NCBI GenBank assembly: GCA_023662825.1
Contig: JAMPIH010000009.1
Location: 1 to 64,000, forward strand
Source of the DNA: Bacteroides sp.
GTDB lineage: Bacteria; Bacteroidota; Bacteroidia; Bacteroidales; P3
Length of the DNA stretch: 64,000 nucleotides
Reading direction: 5' to 3'
Within the stretch, counting starts at the first letter, position 1. Each line of letters begins with the position of its first letter. This document shows, in pieces, positions 38,259 through 47,412 of the stretch. The position numbers and the translations under genes were made by a program. The notes beneath the pieces were generated by a model. That model did no database searches. It was not told the DNA's origin and saw nothing but the letters and a program-made list of their open reading frames with translations.

Positions 38259-39374
38259 CTATTCATTCAGGAATTCCTGCCATATCTTGGCGTGGTCGAA
38301 GGCCAGTTCCGGCAGTTCGTTTACGGGGAACCATCCGGCCTGGGCGGCATCGTCGCTGCCTTGCACGGAAGGCAGTTCACCGCACTCGATCAGGGCGTGG
38401 TACACCATCGTTACCGTGCGCCCGCGCGGGTCGCGCCCCGGTTCGCTGTAGGGGCGGAAAAATTGAGGCGTGAGCCCGTAGTCCTTGAGCCGGATACCCG
38501 TTTCCTCGCGCAGCTCGCGCCCCGCCGCCCATTCCAGGGTCTCGTCTTCTTCCACGAATCCGCCCGGAAAGGCGAAGCATCCCTTGAACGGTTCGTTCCC
38601 GCGCTTGATCAGCAGCAGGTGGCGGCTGTTGTCGGGCAGTTGCGCCAGAAGGATAAAGTCGGCCGTCAGGGCGGGGCGGGCATGGCTGTACGAAAAACAA
38701 GGCGTGGGGCGACCCTCCACAATCAGAACCATCTCGCCCTTGGGTTCGTTCGTGGCGTAGAAATCGGCCAGCTCGCGCAAGGTGCCGCGCCTGTTCTCGG
38801 CGTAGATCTTGGAAATCTCACGGCAGAGGCAGGCGTTGCGGTTGTCGCCCAAGGTCTGCGCCAGTTGCTCCAGGGTCTTGGCGATGCGGTGGGGCGACTC
38901 GTAGATAATCATGGTGCGCTCCTGCCACTTGAGTTGTTCCAGGCGCGCGTTCCGTCCTTTCTGATGGGGCAGGAATCCCTCGAAGGCAAAGCGTTCGCAA
39001 GGGAATCCCGACTGCACCAGCGCCGGCACGAAGGCGGTGGCTCCCGGCAGGCATTCCACCTCTATCCCTTCCTGCACGCAGGCCCTCACCAACAGGAAGC
39101 CGGGATCGGAAATGCCCGGCGTTCCGGCATCGGTGATCACGGCGATGTCCTGTCCCTGCTTAAGCATATCCACCACCTGTTGGCAGATCTTGTGTTCGTT
39201 GAACTGGTGGTAGGCACGGCAGGGGGTCGGGATGCCGTAATGCTGCAGGAGCTTGCCGCTGGTGCGGGTGTCTTCGGCCAGGATAAGGCTGCAGTTCCTG
39301 AGTGTTTCTTCCGCCCGGTGCGTGAAATCCGAAAGGTTGCCCACCGGAGTGGGGACTAAAAACAATTTAGACAT
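38259..39374 (-). CDS. rsmI: RsmI 16S rRNA methyltransferase fused to a Nudix hydrolase
   Basis: The N-terminal ~225 residues are RsmI, which 2'-O-methylates C1402 of 16S rRNA: VPTPVGNLSDFTHRAEETL, AEDTRTSGKLL, ITDAGTPGISDPGFLLVR and IYESPHRIAKTL are all present. RsmI is usually about 230-290 residues, and here it continues into a full Nudix domain (~230-371) with the Nudix box GFVEEDETLEWAAGRELREE followed by TGI, matching G-x5-E-x7-REUxEExGU. The pattern PGRDPRGRTVTMVYHA resembles ADP-ribose or NADH pyrophosphatases. The reading frame is continuous with no stop between the parts. It lies 9 bases after the upstream membrane-protein gene. Confidence 0.9.
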   Translation of the reverse strand: MSKLFLVPTPVGNLSDFTHRAEETLRNCSLILAEDTRTSGKLLQHYGIPTPCRAYHQFNEHKICQQVVDMLKQGQDIAVITDAGTPGISDPGFLLVRACVQEGIEVECLPGATAFVPALVQSGFPCERFAFEGFLPHQKGRNARLEQLKWQERTMIIYESPHRIAKTLEQLAQTLGDNRNACLCREISKIYAENRRGTLRELADFYATNEPKGEMVLIVEGRPTPCFSYSHARPALTADFILLAQLPDNSRHLLLIKRGNEPFKGCFAFPGGFVEEDETLEWAAGRELREETGIRLKDYGLTPQFFRPYSEPGRDPRGRTVTMVYHALIECGELPSVQGSDDAAQAGWFPVNELPELAFDHAKIWQEFLNE

Positions 39375-39383
39375 GCTGTGTTC

Positions 39384-40292
39384 TTAAAGGTAAACGCCCA
39401 ATACGCTCAAGGCGAGGATCAGTACGAAAAGCACTTCTTTCAGTACTGACTGCCGCATATAAACGATAAACTTGGTGCAGAAGAACGCCGCCGGAAAGAA
39501 CAGCGGAAAACGGTGCGCCACCGGCACGTGTCCTATCGAGAGCAGGAGAAAGGCCAGCAGGTAGAAGATAATGATGCTCATGGCCGAAGACTTGCGCCTT
39601 TCGGTCATTTCCAGGTCTTGCAGGAAGCTGCGTGAGGAGATGATCGAGAAGAATGACAGCACCACGCAGAAGAGCAGCAGGATTCCGGGAACGATGGGCA
39701 GGGATAAAAGGTCGGGAACGCCGAACACCTGTATCTGCGCCATGTTTTCGGCCAGGATGTGCTGTCCGCTCAGGAAGTCGAAGGCGGCCAGCAGCAGGTA
39801 GGGGGTGCCGATGCCGCTTATCGAAGACATCCACAGATGCCAGTTGCCGGCGGCGTAGGCCAGCATCACGATGAGCAGGCAGGGCAGGGTAAAGAACAGG
39901 TCGGGAAAGAAAACGGTGGCGGCGCTCCAGAAAAAGGCGGCGTTGAAGGCATCGGGATAAGGCTTGTCCTTGCCGTACATGTTGAAGGTGTAGTAGAACG
40001 AGAGCAAAAACAGCGGATATACCCAGATCTGGGGCGTGTATTCCGTGCCCAGATGGGGAGCGGTGAGGCAGAGGAAGATAAGCCCCTGCATGCCCGGGTT
40101 ACGCGAGACCTGCTGTTTCTGAACCATAAAGCAGGTTCCGGCGGCCATCAGCAGGCAAACGGCCCACCTCGCCCAGCACGTGCCTTGCGAGAACCCGCCC
40201 GTAACAAAGGCCTTACCCCATAGCACCAGCGAGAACAGCACCAGCAGCGCAAACTGGAACGGCAGGTTGTTTTTCGATATCTTGACAAACAT
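39384..40292 (-). CDS. Polytopic membrane protein of unknown function
   Basis: A 302-residue hydrophobic protein with about eight predicted membrane segments (for example FALLVLFSLVLWGKAFV, VYPLFLLSFYYTFNMYG, LFFTLPCLLIVMLAYAA, GILLLFCVVLSFFSII, IIIFYLLAFLLLSIGHV and VLFVLILALSVLGVYL). It resembles the DUF6427-type proteins of Bacteroidota, for which I know no role. It is likely co-transcribed with the RsmI-Nudix gene 9 bases downstream; a promoter-like CAACTTTG (40322-40329, minus strand) lies 29 bases before its start. Confidence 0.78.
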   Translation of the reverse strand: MFVKISKNNLPFQFALLVLFSLVLWGKAFVTGGFSQGTCWARWAVCLLMAAGTCFMVQKQQVSRNPGMQGLIFLCLTAPHLGTEYTPQIWVYPLFLLSFYYTFNMYGKDKPYPDAFNAAFFWSAATVFFPDLFFTLPCLLIVMLAYAAGNWHLWMSSISGIGTPYLLLAAFDFLSGQHILAENMAQIQVFGVPDLLSLPIVPGILLLFCVVLSFFSIISSRSFLQDLEMTERRKSSAMSIIIFYLLAFLLLSIGHVPVAHRFPLFFPAAFFCTKFIVYMRQSVLKEVLFVLILALSVLGVYL

Positions 40293-40321
40293 TCTCTTTC
40301 TCCTTAACCGGCAATCCGATA

Positions 40322-40329
40322 CAAAGTTG
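40322..40329 (-). promoter_or_regulatory. Candidate promoter CAACTTTG for membrane protein and rsmI
   Basis: Differs from TAnnTTTG at one base; 29 bases before the ATG at 40292 and overlapping the space after recQ. Confidence 0.4.
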
Positions 40330-40341
40330 CAAAAAAAATCG

Positions 40342-42273
40342 CTACCCGCGCAAGCGGAAGTTGAGCGCGCCTTGGGGCGTTATAAGTTCTTCGGCCAGCA
40401 GGTAGCGCCAGAGTTCCTTCAGTGTGTTTTCCTCTTCGTCTGCCAGCAAGGTTTCTAAAAATTTGAAATCGAATTCCCGGTTTTGCAGCGAGGGTCTGAC
40501 GGAATCGAAAAGCTGCTTGAGTTTCTTTTCCGGCACAGGCCTGCGCTTCTTTTCCAGACATACGTCGCAGCCTCCGCAGTCCTTGCCCTCGTGTTCCCCG
40601 AAATACTGCAGCAGGTAACGGTTCCGGCACAGGTTCCGCCCCTCGGCGTAGCCCAGCATCGCGTCTAACTTGCGGGTGGCGTTCTCCTTGCGCTCGGCAT
40701 ACACGGCCGGCTGCAGGAACACGGGCGCCTTTTCGCGGCGTTCCATCAAAAGGGTGATCGTGCCCCCTTGCGGCGCCGGTTCATAGGCGATCAGTTCCAT
40801 ACGGTTCAATTCGGACAGGATGCTGCACACCTTTTCGTAGGGAAGCCGGAGGCGTGCGGCCATCGCCTTTTCGTCGATGGACACGAAATCCGAAAAAAGC
40901 CGGCCACCGTAGGCGCGAAGCAGCGCCTGTATCACAGGTTCCAGGGCAGGATAGTCCACCGAATGTCGGTAAAGGGTTTTGTAGTCGGTTATGATATGTA
41001 CCTTGCCCGATTCGCGCGCCTGGTCGGAAATGCGGAAGAATCCTTCTTTTTCCAGGAACGAGAGCGCCGAGAAAGTCTCGGCCAAGGGCAGGTTGTAGGC
41101 TCGGGCGAACGCGGCGGTCTCGAACGGAAAAGTCTGCCCCTGTCCCGAACCCGGCGGCACGCAGAGGTGGTTGCCCAAGGCGTCATATACCCGGCGTATG
41201 AACGGCATTTCCGGATAAGACCGGTTCAGGTTCTGCAAGGCGTCCGCCTTGTCGGAAGGGTGGTGTATCAGCAGGGCGAACGCGCGCTTGCCGTCGCGTC
41301 CGGCACGCCCCGCCTCCTGAAAGTAGGCCTCTATCGTGTCGGGCAGGTCTATGTGCACCACAAAGCGCACGTCCGGCTTGTCGATACCCATGCCGAATGC
41401 GTTGGTGGCCACCATCACCTGTGTCTTGTTCTCGATCCACGCCTGCTGGGCCTGCGAACGTTGCCCGTTGTCCAGCCCGCCGTGGTAGAACGAGGCCGCG
41501 ATGCCCCGCTGTTGCAGGGTACGGGCTATATCCACGGTCTTGCGGCGGTTGCGCACATACACGATGCCGCTGCCGCCCACCTTGCGGATGATGCGTTCCA
41601 GACGGCCTGTCTTGTCTTCATCGTAAATAACGTAGTAGGTAAGGTTCTCGCGCACGAAACTCTTCTGGAACACCTTGCGCGGGTTTATCAGCAGTTTTTC
41701 CTGGATGTCGGCCACCACGTCGGGCGTGGCGGTGGCCGTGAGCGCCAGCAGCGGCACCTTGGGCAGGTATGCCCGCAGTTCGGCGATCTGCAGGTAGGGC
41801 GGGCGGAAGTCGTAGCCCCACTGCGACACGCAATGCGCCTCGTCCACCGCCAGCAGGCACACTTCCATGCGCTGCAGGTGCGCCAGAAACATCCGGTTGC
41901 GGCAACGTTCGGGCGATACGTAAAGGAATTTTATGCGTTGGTGAACCGCCGCGTTGAAGATAAGCTCGGTCTGCGTCTGCGAAAGGCCGGTATAGACCGC
42001 CTCGGCCGGAATGCCCCGTTTCTTGAGGTTCTCCACCTGGTCCTTCATCAAAGCGATAAGGGGCGATATGACAATGCACACGCCCCTCATGGCCAATGCC
42101 GGCACCTGAAAACATATCGACTTTCCGCCGCCGGTGGGAAGCAGCGCCAAGGCGTCCTTTCCCTGCAAGACGTGTTCGATAATGTCCTGCTGCAGGGGGC
42201 GGAATTCATCGTACCCCCAGTGCCGGCGCAGTATCTCGTGGATGTCGGAAGTCTCCAGCCTATTTGTTTCCAA
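40342..42273 (-). CDS. recQ: ATP-dependent DNA helicase RecQ
   Basis: The 643-residue superfamily 2 helicase unwinds DNA 3' to 5'. It has motif 0 GYDEFRPLQQDII, Walker A LLPTGGGKS, DEAH box AVDEAHCVSQWGYDFRP, motif IV-VI (MVATNAFGMGIDKPDVRFVV, QEAGRAGRDG), a winged helix, and a four-cysteine zinc site (NLCRNRYLLQYFG then GKDCGGCDVC). In this type the zinc module is at the C-terminus (~550-575), after the winged-helix part, as in other Bacteroidota RecQ variants. Its start overlaps the stop of the upstream DUF5689 lipoprotein gene by 14 bases, so translation is probably coupled. Confidence 0.94.
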   Translation of the reverse strand: METNRLETSDIHEILRRHWGYDEFRPLQQDIIEHVLQGKDALALLPTGGGKSICFQVPALAMRGVCIVISPLIALMKDQVENLKKRGIPAEAVYTGLSQTQTELIFNAAVHQRIKFLYVSPERCRNRMFLAHLQRMEVCLLAVDEAHCVSQWGYDFRPPYLQIAELRAYLPKVPLLALTATATPDVVADIQEKLLINPRKVFQKSFVRENLTYYVIYDEDKTGRLERIIRKVGGSGIVYVRNRRKTVDIARTLQQRGIAASFYHGGLDNGQRSQAQQAWIENKTQVMVATNAFGMGIDKPDVRFVVHIDLPDTIEAYFQEAGRAGRDGKRAFALLIHHPSDKADALQNLNRSYPEMPFIRRVYDALGNHLCVPPGSGQGQTFPFETAAFARAYNLPLAETFSALSFLEKEGFFRISDQARESGKVHIITDYKTLYRHSVDYPALEPVIQALLRAYGGRLFSDFVSIDEKAMAARLRLPYEKVCSILSELNRMELIAYEPAPQGGTITLLMERREKAPVFLQPAVYAERKENATRKLDAMLGYAEGRNLCRNRYLLQYFGEHEGKDCGGCDVCLEKKRRPVPEKKLKQLFDSVRPSLQNREFDFKFLETLLADEEENTLKELWRYLLAEELITPQGALNFRLRG

Positions 42274-43657
42274 TAATCTTCACCTTATTTACTTCCCAAG
42301 TCGCCATATTCTCGGTGTCGCTCTTATACACGAACGCGATGCGGAAAGGTGTATCCTTGTACGGCATCATGTCGATTTCGCCACTGCTTTGGAACGTGAA
42401 ATTGTTCCCTGGATGCAGTACAGGAATTTCCAAGGTTGTCCAATCGGCATCGTTCGGGTTGGTATGCTTGGCAGGATCGTAGTCGGTGGAGATGCGAACG
42501 CTGAACCAATCGTAAGGTGCATCGAATTTATAGCTGAGGGCTTGCTCGAAACTGAACTGAGCCGAAGAAAAGCGTTCGGGAATGGTGATTTCCCGCGAGA
42601 TAAGCCAATCTTCGTTTTCTTCCTTATTGCTTGACCCCTGCACCATAGCGCAACCGTCTCCATACTTGCCCCAGGTCCAACGTGCGTTGCCCTCTAAGCT
42701 CACCACTTTGAAGTCCAGCAGGTCGGTGCTGAACGAAGCGGAGAATATCGGGTAGTTCACCTCGCTGGTGGCGTTGAACTTGGCGGTGTCCAGATCGGAG
42801 AACGAACGCAGGTAGAACTGCTTGGTGTCGCCGTAGATGGCGTAGATACAGGTCATGTCGCCGATACCGGCCGGCACGGGACGGCGGAAGAAACGGCAGG
42901 CGCTGCTGGTACGCAGCACGAACGAACCCTCTCCGTCAATGCTGAAATAACGGTTGGTCGAGGTGGGGTTGGTGCCGGTGGGAGGCGCGGGCGCGAATTC
43001 CATACCTACCTCGTCGCCCGAAAACTGCACGTTGCGCAGGATAACCAGCTGGTTGTAGAGTGCCGGGTTTTCCAGTTCGGAAATATCGGTGATTTCGATA
43101 GGTTGCGGCAGTTCCGCCGGATCGGTAGGCGGCAGGCCTTTCTTGAACACGTGGCGAACGAACACAGCATCGGGAATACGGCCTAAGGAAACCGAGCCGT
43201 TGTCGTCGGCATAGCGGAAGCCTAATTGCGGCAGGTTCTCGTATTTGCCGACATACAGTCCGGAGCAGTTGATGTACAGTTCCTGTCCAACGGGGTAGAA
43301 GTTGTACAGACCCGTCTTGTCCACGCTGAGGTTCAGGGCGCGGTCGCAGTTCTTGTCGCGCACGTACATGCTCTTGTAGATGTTTCCCGACACGTCGTTT
43401 CCGATAACCGTCACGTTGAGATAGATGTCTTTCCATACGGAATCGCCGTTCTCGATTTCCAAGAACTGACCCACCGAATCGAAATCGCCAGGATAATAAC
43501 CGTAGAGTTCATCGAGGCTCATTATCTTGGCGTTGGCCGGTTCGAAATCAAGGTCGGCCGGCGGCAGGTCGTCGTGTTGGAACTTAACGCAGGAAGAAAG
43601 CATCAAGCCCGTTCCCAATGCCAAAAGGCTCAATTTTACGATGTTGTATGTTTTCAT
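42260..43657 (-). CDS. DUF5689 lipoprotein with choice-of-anchor J-like domain
   Basis: The 465-residue protein begins with a lipoprotein signal (lipobox LSSC, Cys23). The first half is a DUF5689 domain (about 45-270; GNDVSGNIYKSMYVRD motif) with OB-fold-like character. The second half (~305-465; FSTDLLDFKVVSLEGNARWT, WLISREITIP) resembles a jellyroll carbohydrate-binding or choice-of-anchor J domain. It is likely outer-membrane anchored and is the third gene of the TonB receptor operon. Its paralogue precedes it 15 bases upstream. Substrate unknown. Confidence 0.82.
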   Translation of the reverse strand: MKTYNIVKLSLLALGTGLMLSSCVKFQHDDLPPADLDFEPANAKIMSLDELYGYYPGDFDSVGQFLEIENGDSVWKDIYLNVTVIGNDVSGNIYKSMYVRDKNCDRALNLSVDKTGLYNFYPVGQELYINCSGLYVGKYENLPQLGFRYADDNGSVSLGRIPDAVFVRHVFKKGLPPTDPAELPQPIEITDISELENPALYNQLVILRNVQFSGDEVGMEFAPAPPTGTNPTSTNRYFSIDGEGSFVLRTSSACRFFRRPVPAGIGDMTCIYAIYGDTKQFYLRSFSDLDTAKFNATSEVNYPIFSASFSTDLLDFKVVSLEGNARWTWGKYGDGCAMVQGSSNKEENEDWLISREITIPERFSSAQFSFEQALSYKFDAPYDWFSVRISTDYDPAKHTNPNDADWTTLEIPVLHPGNNFTFQSSGEIDMMPYKDTPFRIAFVYKSDTENMATWEVNKVKIIGNK

Positions 43658-43672
43658 GATTTTCCTCCTGTT

Positions 43673-44497
43673 TTATCGGTTGATGCTGTTTTGTACGGGT
43701 TCGGGAAATCCGAAGATATCGTCCTTGTCGCGGAAGTAGAATTGGGGAGTTCCGTTGTAGATTCCCAGAATACCGATCACATTTCCAAAACCCTCAGGAA
43801 TAATGTCGTTGGCAAATGAAGCCTTGGTGCTGTTGCGGCAAACGAGGGCATTTTCATCCTCTTTGTCGAAGATTTTGCGGTCGGATCCGTTCCCGACATC
43901 TCCGGCGGTGGCGAAAGTAAGCCCTGCATCTACGAAATACACCGAGTCGATTCGTATCAGCATGCCGATATAAGGTTCGGGAAAATCTTTGATTTCTTTG
44001 ATGGTTAACGCAATGGGTTCGGGCATGTTGGCGGCTGAAGCGTATCCCTTGCGGAAAAAGTGTTCCTCGCATTCGGGTTCGTAAAGGCGTTGCACCACAT
44101 TGTTGCCTTGGTTGGCGATCTGCGGCTGGCCTCCGTAAAGCCCCATCGCCAGCCCCTTCAACGAAATGACCAGGCGTTGGCCGATGGGATACTTATGGTG
44201 GTTGTTGGTCATCTCGATCTCGATATCGATGCCGGCGGTTTCGTCTTGCAGGTAAATCTTCTTGTAGATGTTGCCCGATACGTCGTTGCCTACCACCACG
44301 CCTTCGATATACCATGCCGAATCGAGGTCGGTATAGCTGATCTGGCCGAACCGGTCGATCAGTTCCTTGATCGTGATGTTGGCCTTCAAATCCGTATCGG
44401 GGGCGGCGGGAATCTCGGGATCGCCCACGCAGGAGAAAAGCCCCGCCAGCGCCAGCACCGGCAGAATCCTGAGTGATATGTTGCGGAATGTTTTCAT
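43673..44497 (-). CDS. DUF5689 lipoprotein
   Basis: A 274-residue lipoprotein (lipobox LFSC, Cys23). It consists essentially of a DUF5689 domain with GNDVSGNIYKKIYLQDETAG, shared with the next gene. It lies 19 bases after the TonB-dependent receptor and is probably its surface or periplasmic partner. Proteins of this kind often accompany TonB receptors in Bacteroidales; the ligand is not known to me. Confidence 0.82.
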   Translation of the reverse strand: MKTFRNISLRILPVLALAGLFSCVGDPEIPAAPDTDLKANITIKELIDRFGQISYTDLDSAWYIEGVVVGNDVSGNIYKKIYLQDETAGIDIEIEMTNNHHKYPIGQRLVISLKGLAMGLYGGQPQIANQGNNVVQRLYEPECEEHFFRKGYASAANMPEPIALTIKEIKDFPEPYIGMLIRIDSVYFVDAGLTFATAGDVGNGSDRKIFDKEDENALVCRNSTKASFANDIIPEGFGNVIGILGIYNGTPQFYFRDKDDIFGFPEPVQNSINR

Positions 44498-44516
44498 CTT
44501 GTTCGGTTTTTAAGGG

Positions 44517-47261
44517 TTAGAAACGTACGCCTACGTTGATAAAGAAAGTGGTTCCGTAGGAGTAGAAATAACGGGGCGGATATTTGTCCACGTTGTGTTC
44601 GGCATAGTCGAAACGGCGTTGTTCGTAGCCGCCGCTCTTTATCTTGCGGTTGTTGGTTACGTTCTGCACCGAAGCGTTCACGTTGATCTGCCAGCCTTTC
44701 ATGCGGAAGACCTTGCCGATGGAGAGGTCGAGCGTAAAGCCGCCTTTCAGTTTTTCCTGATCGAGAATCGAGGCCAGAAGCCTGCTGTCGTCGGCCGAAA
44801 CCCCTTCGATGGCGGCCGTGGTGCGGCGTTCGGGGTTCATGCTCAGGTAACTGTTGCTTACGTAGTTGAGGTTGGCGTTCAGATAGATGTTGAAGGGCGC
44901 CTGATAGTTCAGGCCGAGCGAACCGGCCATTTCGGGTGTTCCGGTAACATGGAGGTTCTTGTAATAAACGGTGTTGCTCCGGTCGGCGAACGCCCCGTTT
45001 TCGGGCGAGATGATGGCGTTGGGATTGCTGTTGTAGCGGTAGTTGCCGACAGAGGCTATCAGGGTGGCGCTCAACTGCGGGATAATCTTCACGTCCACGC
45101 CCAGTTCGATGCCCTGATGGATCTTGTCCACGCCGTTGAGCGTGTAGTTCACATAGGTGCGGTAGTCGTCGTGGTAGAACGAGAAGGCTTCCATGCCGTC
45201 GAAGAACATCGTGTGGTAGAGGCTCAACCGGCCTTGAACCACCGGGGTCTTGAGCACGTAGTTCAGATCCACCGAGAAGATCTTTTCGTTAACCAGCTTG
45301 GCCACATCGTCCTTGATGCGGGGCGAGAGGTAGGCGTTGCGCAGATACGGGGCGCGGGTCTTCCACAGCACGTTGGCGAAAATGTAGTTGCGGCCGTTTA
45401 TCTTCCAGGTGGCGCCGGCCTTGAGCGCGTAGTTGTAGAAACCGTGCACATCTCCCTTGCCCTTGGAGTTTTCGGGGGCGCGGCCGTTGCGCATGTGGCC
45501 GTAGCGCCAGAACTGGGTCGTGGAGAACTCGGCTCCGGCGTAGAAATCCCAGTGGGCGTAGTCGAACAGTCCCATGGCGTATAACTGACCGTAAACCAAG
45601 TGCATGTCGTAATTGTAGCCGAATTTGTCTCCTTTCTCGATAATGCGGTTGGGGTTGTCGAGGTCGTTCTGTATTTCGTCGGCGTCCGACGAGAAGTCGC
45701 GTTCGGCGAATTGGTCGATGTCGGTCCAGAACGTGCCGCCCAGGAGGTCGTCCATCACCTTGAAGTTCTTGGTGATGCTGTGGCGGAAACGGATGCCGGC
45801 GTTCAGCTTGGCGTGTTCGGTGAAGGTCTGGTTCAGCACGGAGCTGAGGTTGAAGTCGTTCACATCGTTGCGGCGTTCTTCCAGTATATATTTCGACTGC
45901 CGTCCGAGCGCGTTCTGGGCGTAGTTCACCTGATAGAGGTTATCCCAGTTCACTTGGCTCACGCTGGGGTCGTTGCGCCACAGGTCGGCCACCATGGCGG
46001 CCGTGGCGGGGTCTTCGTAGTAGGAGGGAAGGTAGCGGTAGTAGTCGGGCCGCGGGTCGGGGGCGTCGTACCAGTTGAGCGAGGTGGTTCCGTAGCGGCC
46101 GAACTGGTAGCTGGCCACGGTGGAGACCTTGGTGTTGGTGCCCGGGTCGTAGTCCCACACCAACTGGAAGGTGGGCAGGAAGGTGTTGCGCACGCGGGCC
46201 GAACGGATCTTCCCGTCTTGGTAGCCCCAGTTGCCGTTGTAGTACTGGCTTCCCACCAAGTCGTACACTTCCTGGTAGGAACCGCCCTGCATGGCGCGCT
46301 GGGTGGGTGAGCCGAAGGCCACGAGGCTCAGGGCGTGGCCGGTGGAGCCGAAGCGTTTCTCCACCGAGAGGTAATAGCCCCAGCCGTCGTAGAACAGTCC
46401 GTCGGGCGTGCCTTTCTTGTCGTAGTTTTTGTTGAAGCGGGGAACGCGTACCTTGCTCGAGGAATTATCCACCAGGCCGTTGCCCCAGCGGCGCGACACG
46501 TTGAGCGCCACCGCCCAGCCGTTCTTGAGCAGTCCGGAACCGTAGGCGTACATCAGCCGGTGGGTGTAGGTGCGGTTGGAGAGCGCGTAGGAGAATTTAT
46601 GCTGGCGGGGCATCGCCGAGGCGCGCATGTTGATGTTCTGCTCGCCGCCTAAGTTTCCGAATCCGAACCCGTTGGGCTTGAGCCCGCTCACGGATTCCTT
46701 GTTGCGGGTGGCATCGTTGATGCCGCCCCATTCGGCCCAGGAAGCGCGGCCGTTTTCGGGATCGTTCATCAGGGCGCCGTTGATGAAGACGGTGTTGTTC
46801 TCGTTGTCGTAACCACGGGGGCGGAAATAGGCGAACCCCAGGTTGTAGCCGGCCGCCTTGTCGAAAATGTCTTCCGACTGGGTCTCGAGCCCGGCCACCG
46901 TCTGGCCGCCGTAGCCCATGTCTTCGTCGCCGTCGAGTTCCAGCGAGGTAACGTCGCCGGACGCGATTCCCTGGGTCTCTTCCAAATAATAAACCCCGTT
47001 ACTGAAATCCTTTACGTTGATGATCTCGGATTTGTAACCGGGGGCTGACACGGTAAGCGACACCTTGCCTTTTTCGGGAATGTTGCCGAGGGTAAACGTG
47101 CCGTCTGGCTGCACCGATACCCGTTCGACCCCTACCGATACTTGGGCGGTCGGGATGGGGTTCTTTGTCCGTTTCTCCAAAACTGTTCCGCCCAGCTGCC
47201 GTTGTGCCATCGAAAACGACACGATGCAGAAAAGCGATAGGAGCGTGACCAATTGCTTCAT
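44517..47261 (-). CDS. TonB-dependent outer-membrane receptor
   Basis: The 914-residue protein has a signal peptide (about 1-19), a carboxypeptidase-regulatory-like beta-sandwich (~20-95, GGTVLEKRTKNPIPTAQVS), a plug-like part (with FRPRGYDNENNTVFINGA), and a 22-strand type beta-barrel that ends in an aromatic residue (FFINVGVRF). It would import a scarce ligand using TonB/ExbBD energy. A SusD partner is absent, and the two DUF5689 lipoproteins follow. The substrate is unknown. The promoter region has conspicuous repeats (see adjoining features). Confidence 0.88.
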   Translation of the reverse strand: MKQLVTLLSLFCIVSFSMAQRQLGGTVLEKRTKNPIPTAQVSVGVERVSVQPDGTFTLGNIPEKGKVSLTVSAPGYKSEIINVKDFSNGVYYLEETQGIASGDVTSLELDGDEDMGYGGQTVAGLETQSEDIFDKAAGYNLGFAYFRPRGYDNENNTVFINGALMNDPENGRASWAEWGGINDATRNKESVSGLKPNGFGFGNLGGEQNINMRASAMPRQHKFSYALSNRTYTHRLMYAYGSGLLKNGWAVALNVSRRWGNGLVDNSSSKVRVPRFNKNYDKKGTPDGLFYDGWGYYLSVEKRFGSTGHALSLVAFGSPTQRAMQGGSYQEVYDLVGSQYYNGNWGYQDGKIRSARVRNTFLPTFQLVWDYDPGTNTKVSTVASYQFGRYGTTSLNWYDAPDPRPDYYRYLPSYYEDPATAAMVADLWRNDPSVSQVNWDNLYQVNYAQNALGRQSKYILEERRNDVNDFNLSSVLNQTFTEHAKLNAGIRFRHSITKNFKVMDDLLGGTFWTDIDQFAERDFSSDADEIQNDLDNPNRIIEKGDKFGYNYDMHLVYGQLYAMGLFDYAHWDFYAGAEFSTTQFWRYGHMRNGRAPENSKGKGDVHGFYNYALKAGATWKINGRNYIFANVLWKTRAPYLRNAYLSPRIKDDVAKLVNEKIFSVDLNYVLKTPVVQGRLSLYHTMFFDGMEAFSFYHDDYRTYVNYTLNGVDKIHQGIELGVDVKIIPQLSATLIASVGNYRYNSNPNAIISPENGAFADRSNTVYYKNLHVTGTPEMAGSLGLNYQAPFNIYLNANLNYVSNSYLSMNPERRTTAAIEGVSADDSRLLASILDQEKLKGGFTLDLSIGKVFRMKGWQINVNASVQNVTNNRKIKSGGYEQRRFDYAEHNVDKYPPRYFYSYGTTFFINVGVRF

Positions 47262-47307
47262 GGTTGCCGTATTTAGCGTTGTGTGATAGTCAGTGTATTT
47301 GGTGAAA

Positions 47308-47326
47308 TAGCCATTCGGAATGGCTA
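47308..47326. promoter_or_regulatory. 19-bp dyad at the TonB-receptor transcription start
   Basis: TAGCCATTCGGAATGGCTA has 9-base arms around a single G and lies at about +2 to +20 relative to the expected start. This is a candidate operator or leader hairpin for the receptor operon. Confidence 0.45.
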
Positions 47327-47331
47327 AGGCG

Positions 47332-47339
47332 CAAATTTA
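47332..47339 (-). promoter_or_regulatory. TonB-receptor -7 box TAAATTTG
   Basis: Perfect TAnnTTTG on the minus strand, 70 bases before the ATG at 47261. Confidence 0.7.
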
Positions 47340-47363
47340 CGGAAAAAAAGCTATTGACAGCGG

Positions 47364-47394
47364 GGTGTTGATAAGTGGGCGGAGGTGTTGATAA
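47364..47394. promoter_or_regulatory. Direct repeat GGTGTTGATAA x2, spaced 20 bp
   Basis: Two copies, at 47364 and 47384, lie two helical turns apart, just upstream of the TonB-receptor promoter and after the comEC stop. They could be an activator site. Read on the minus strand they contain TTATCAACA, close to a DnaA box. Confidence 0.4.
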
Positions 47395-47412
47395 AGTAAG
47401 TGAAAAATCCAA

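Noticed and set aside
47364-47394. Possible replication origin (two TTATCAACA DnaA-like boxes)
   Set aside because: Only two weak boxes, no dnaA or dnaN nearby and no AT-rich unwinding region; better explained as promoter repeats.
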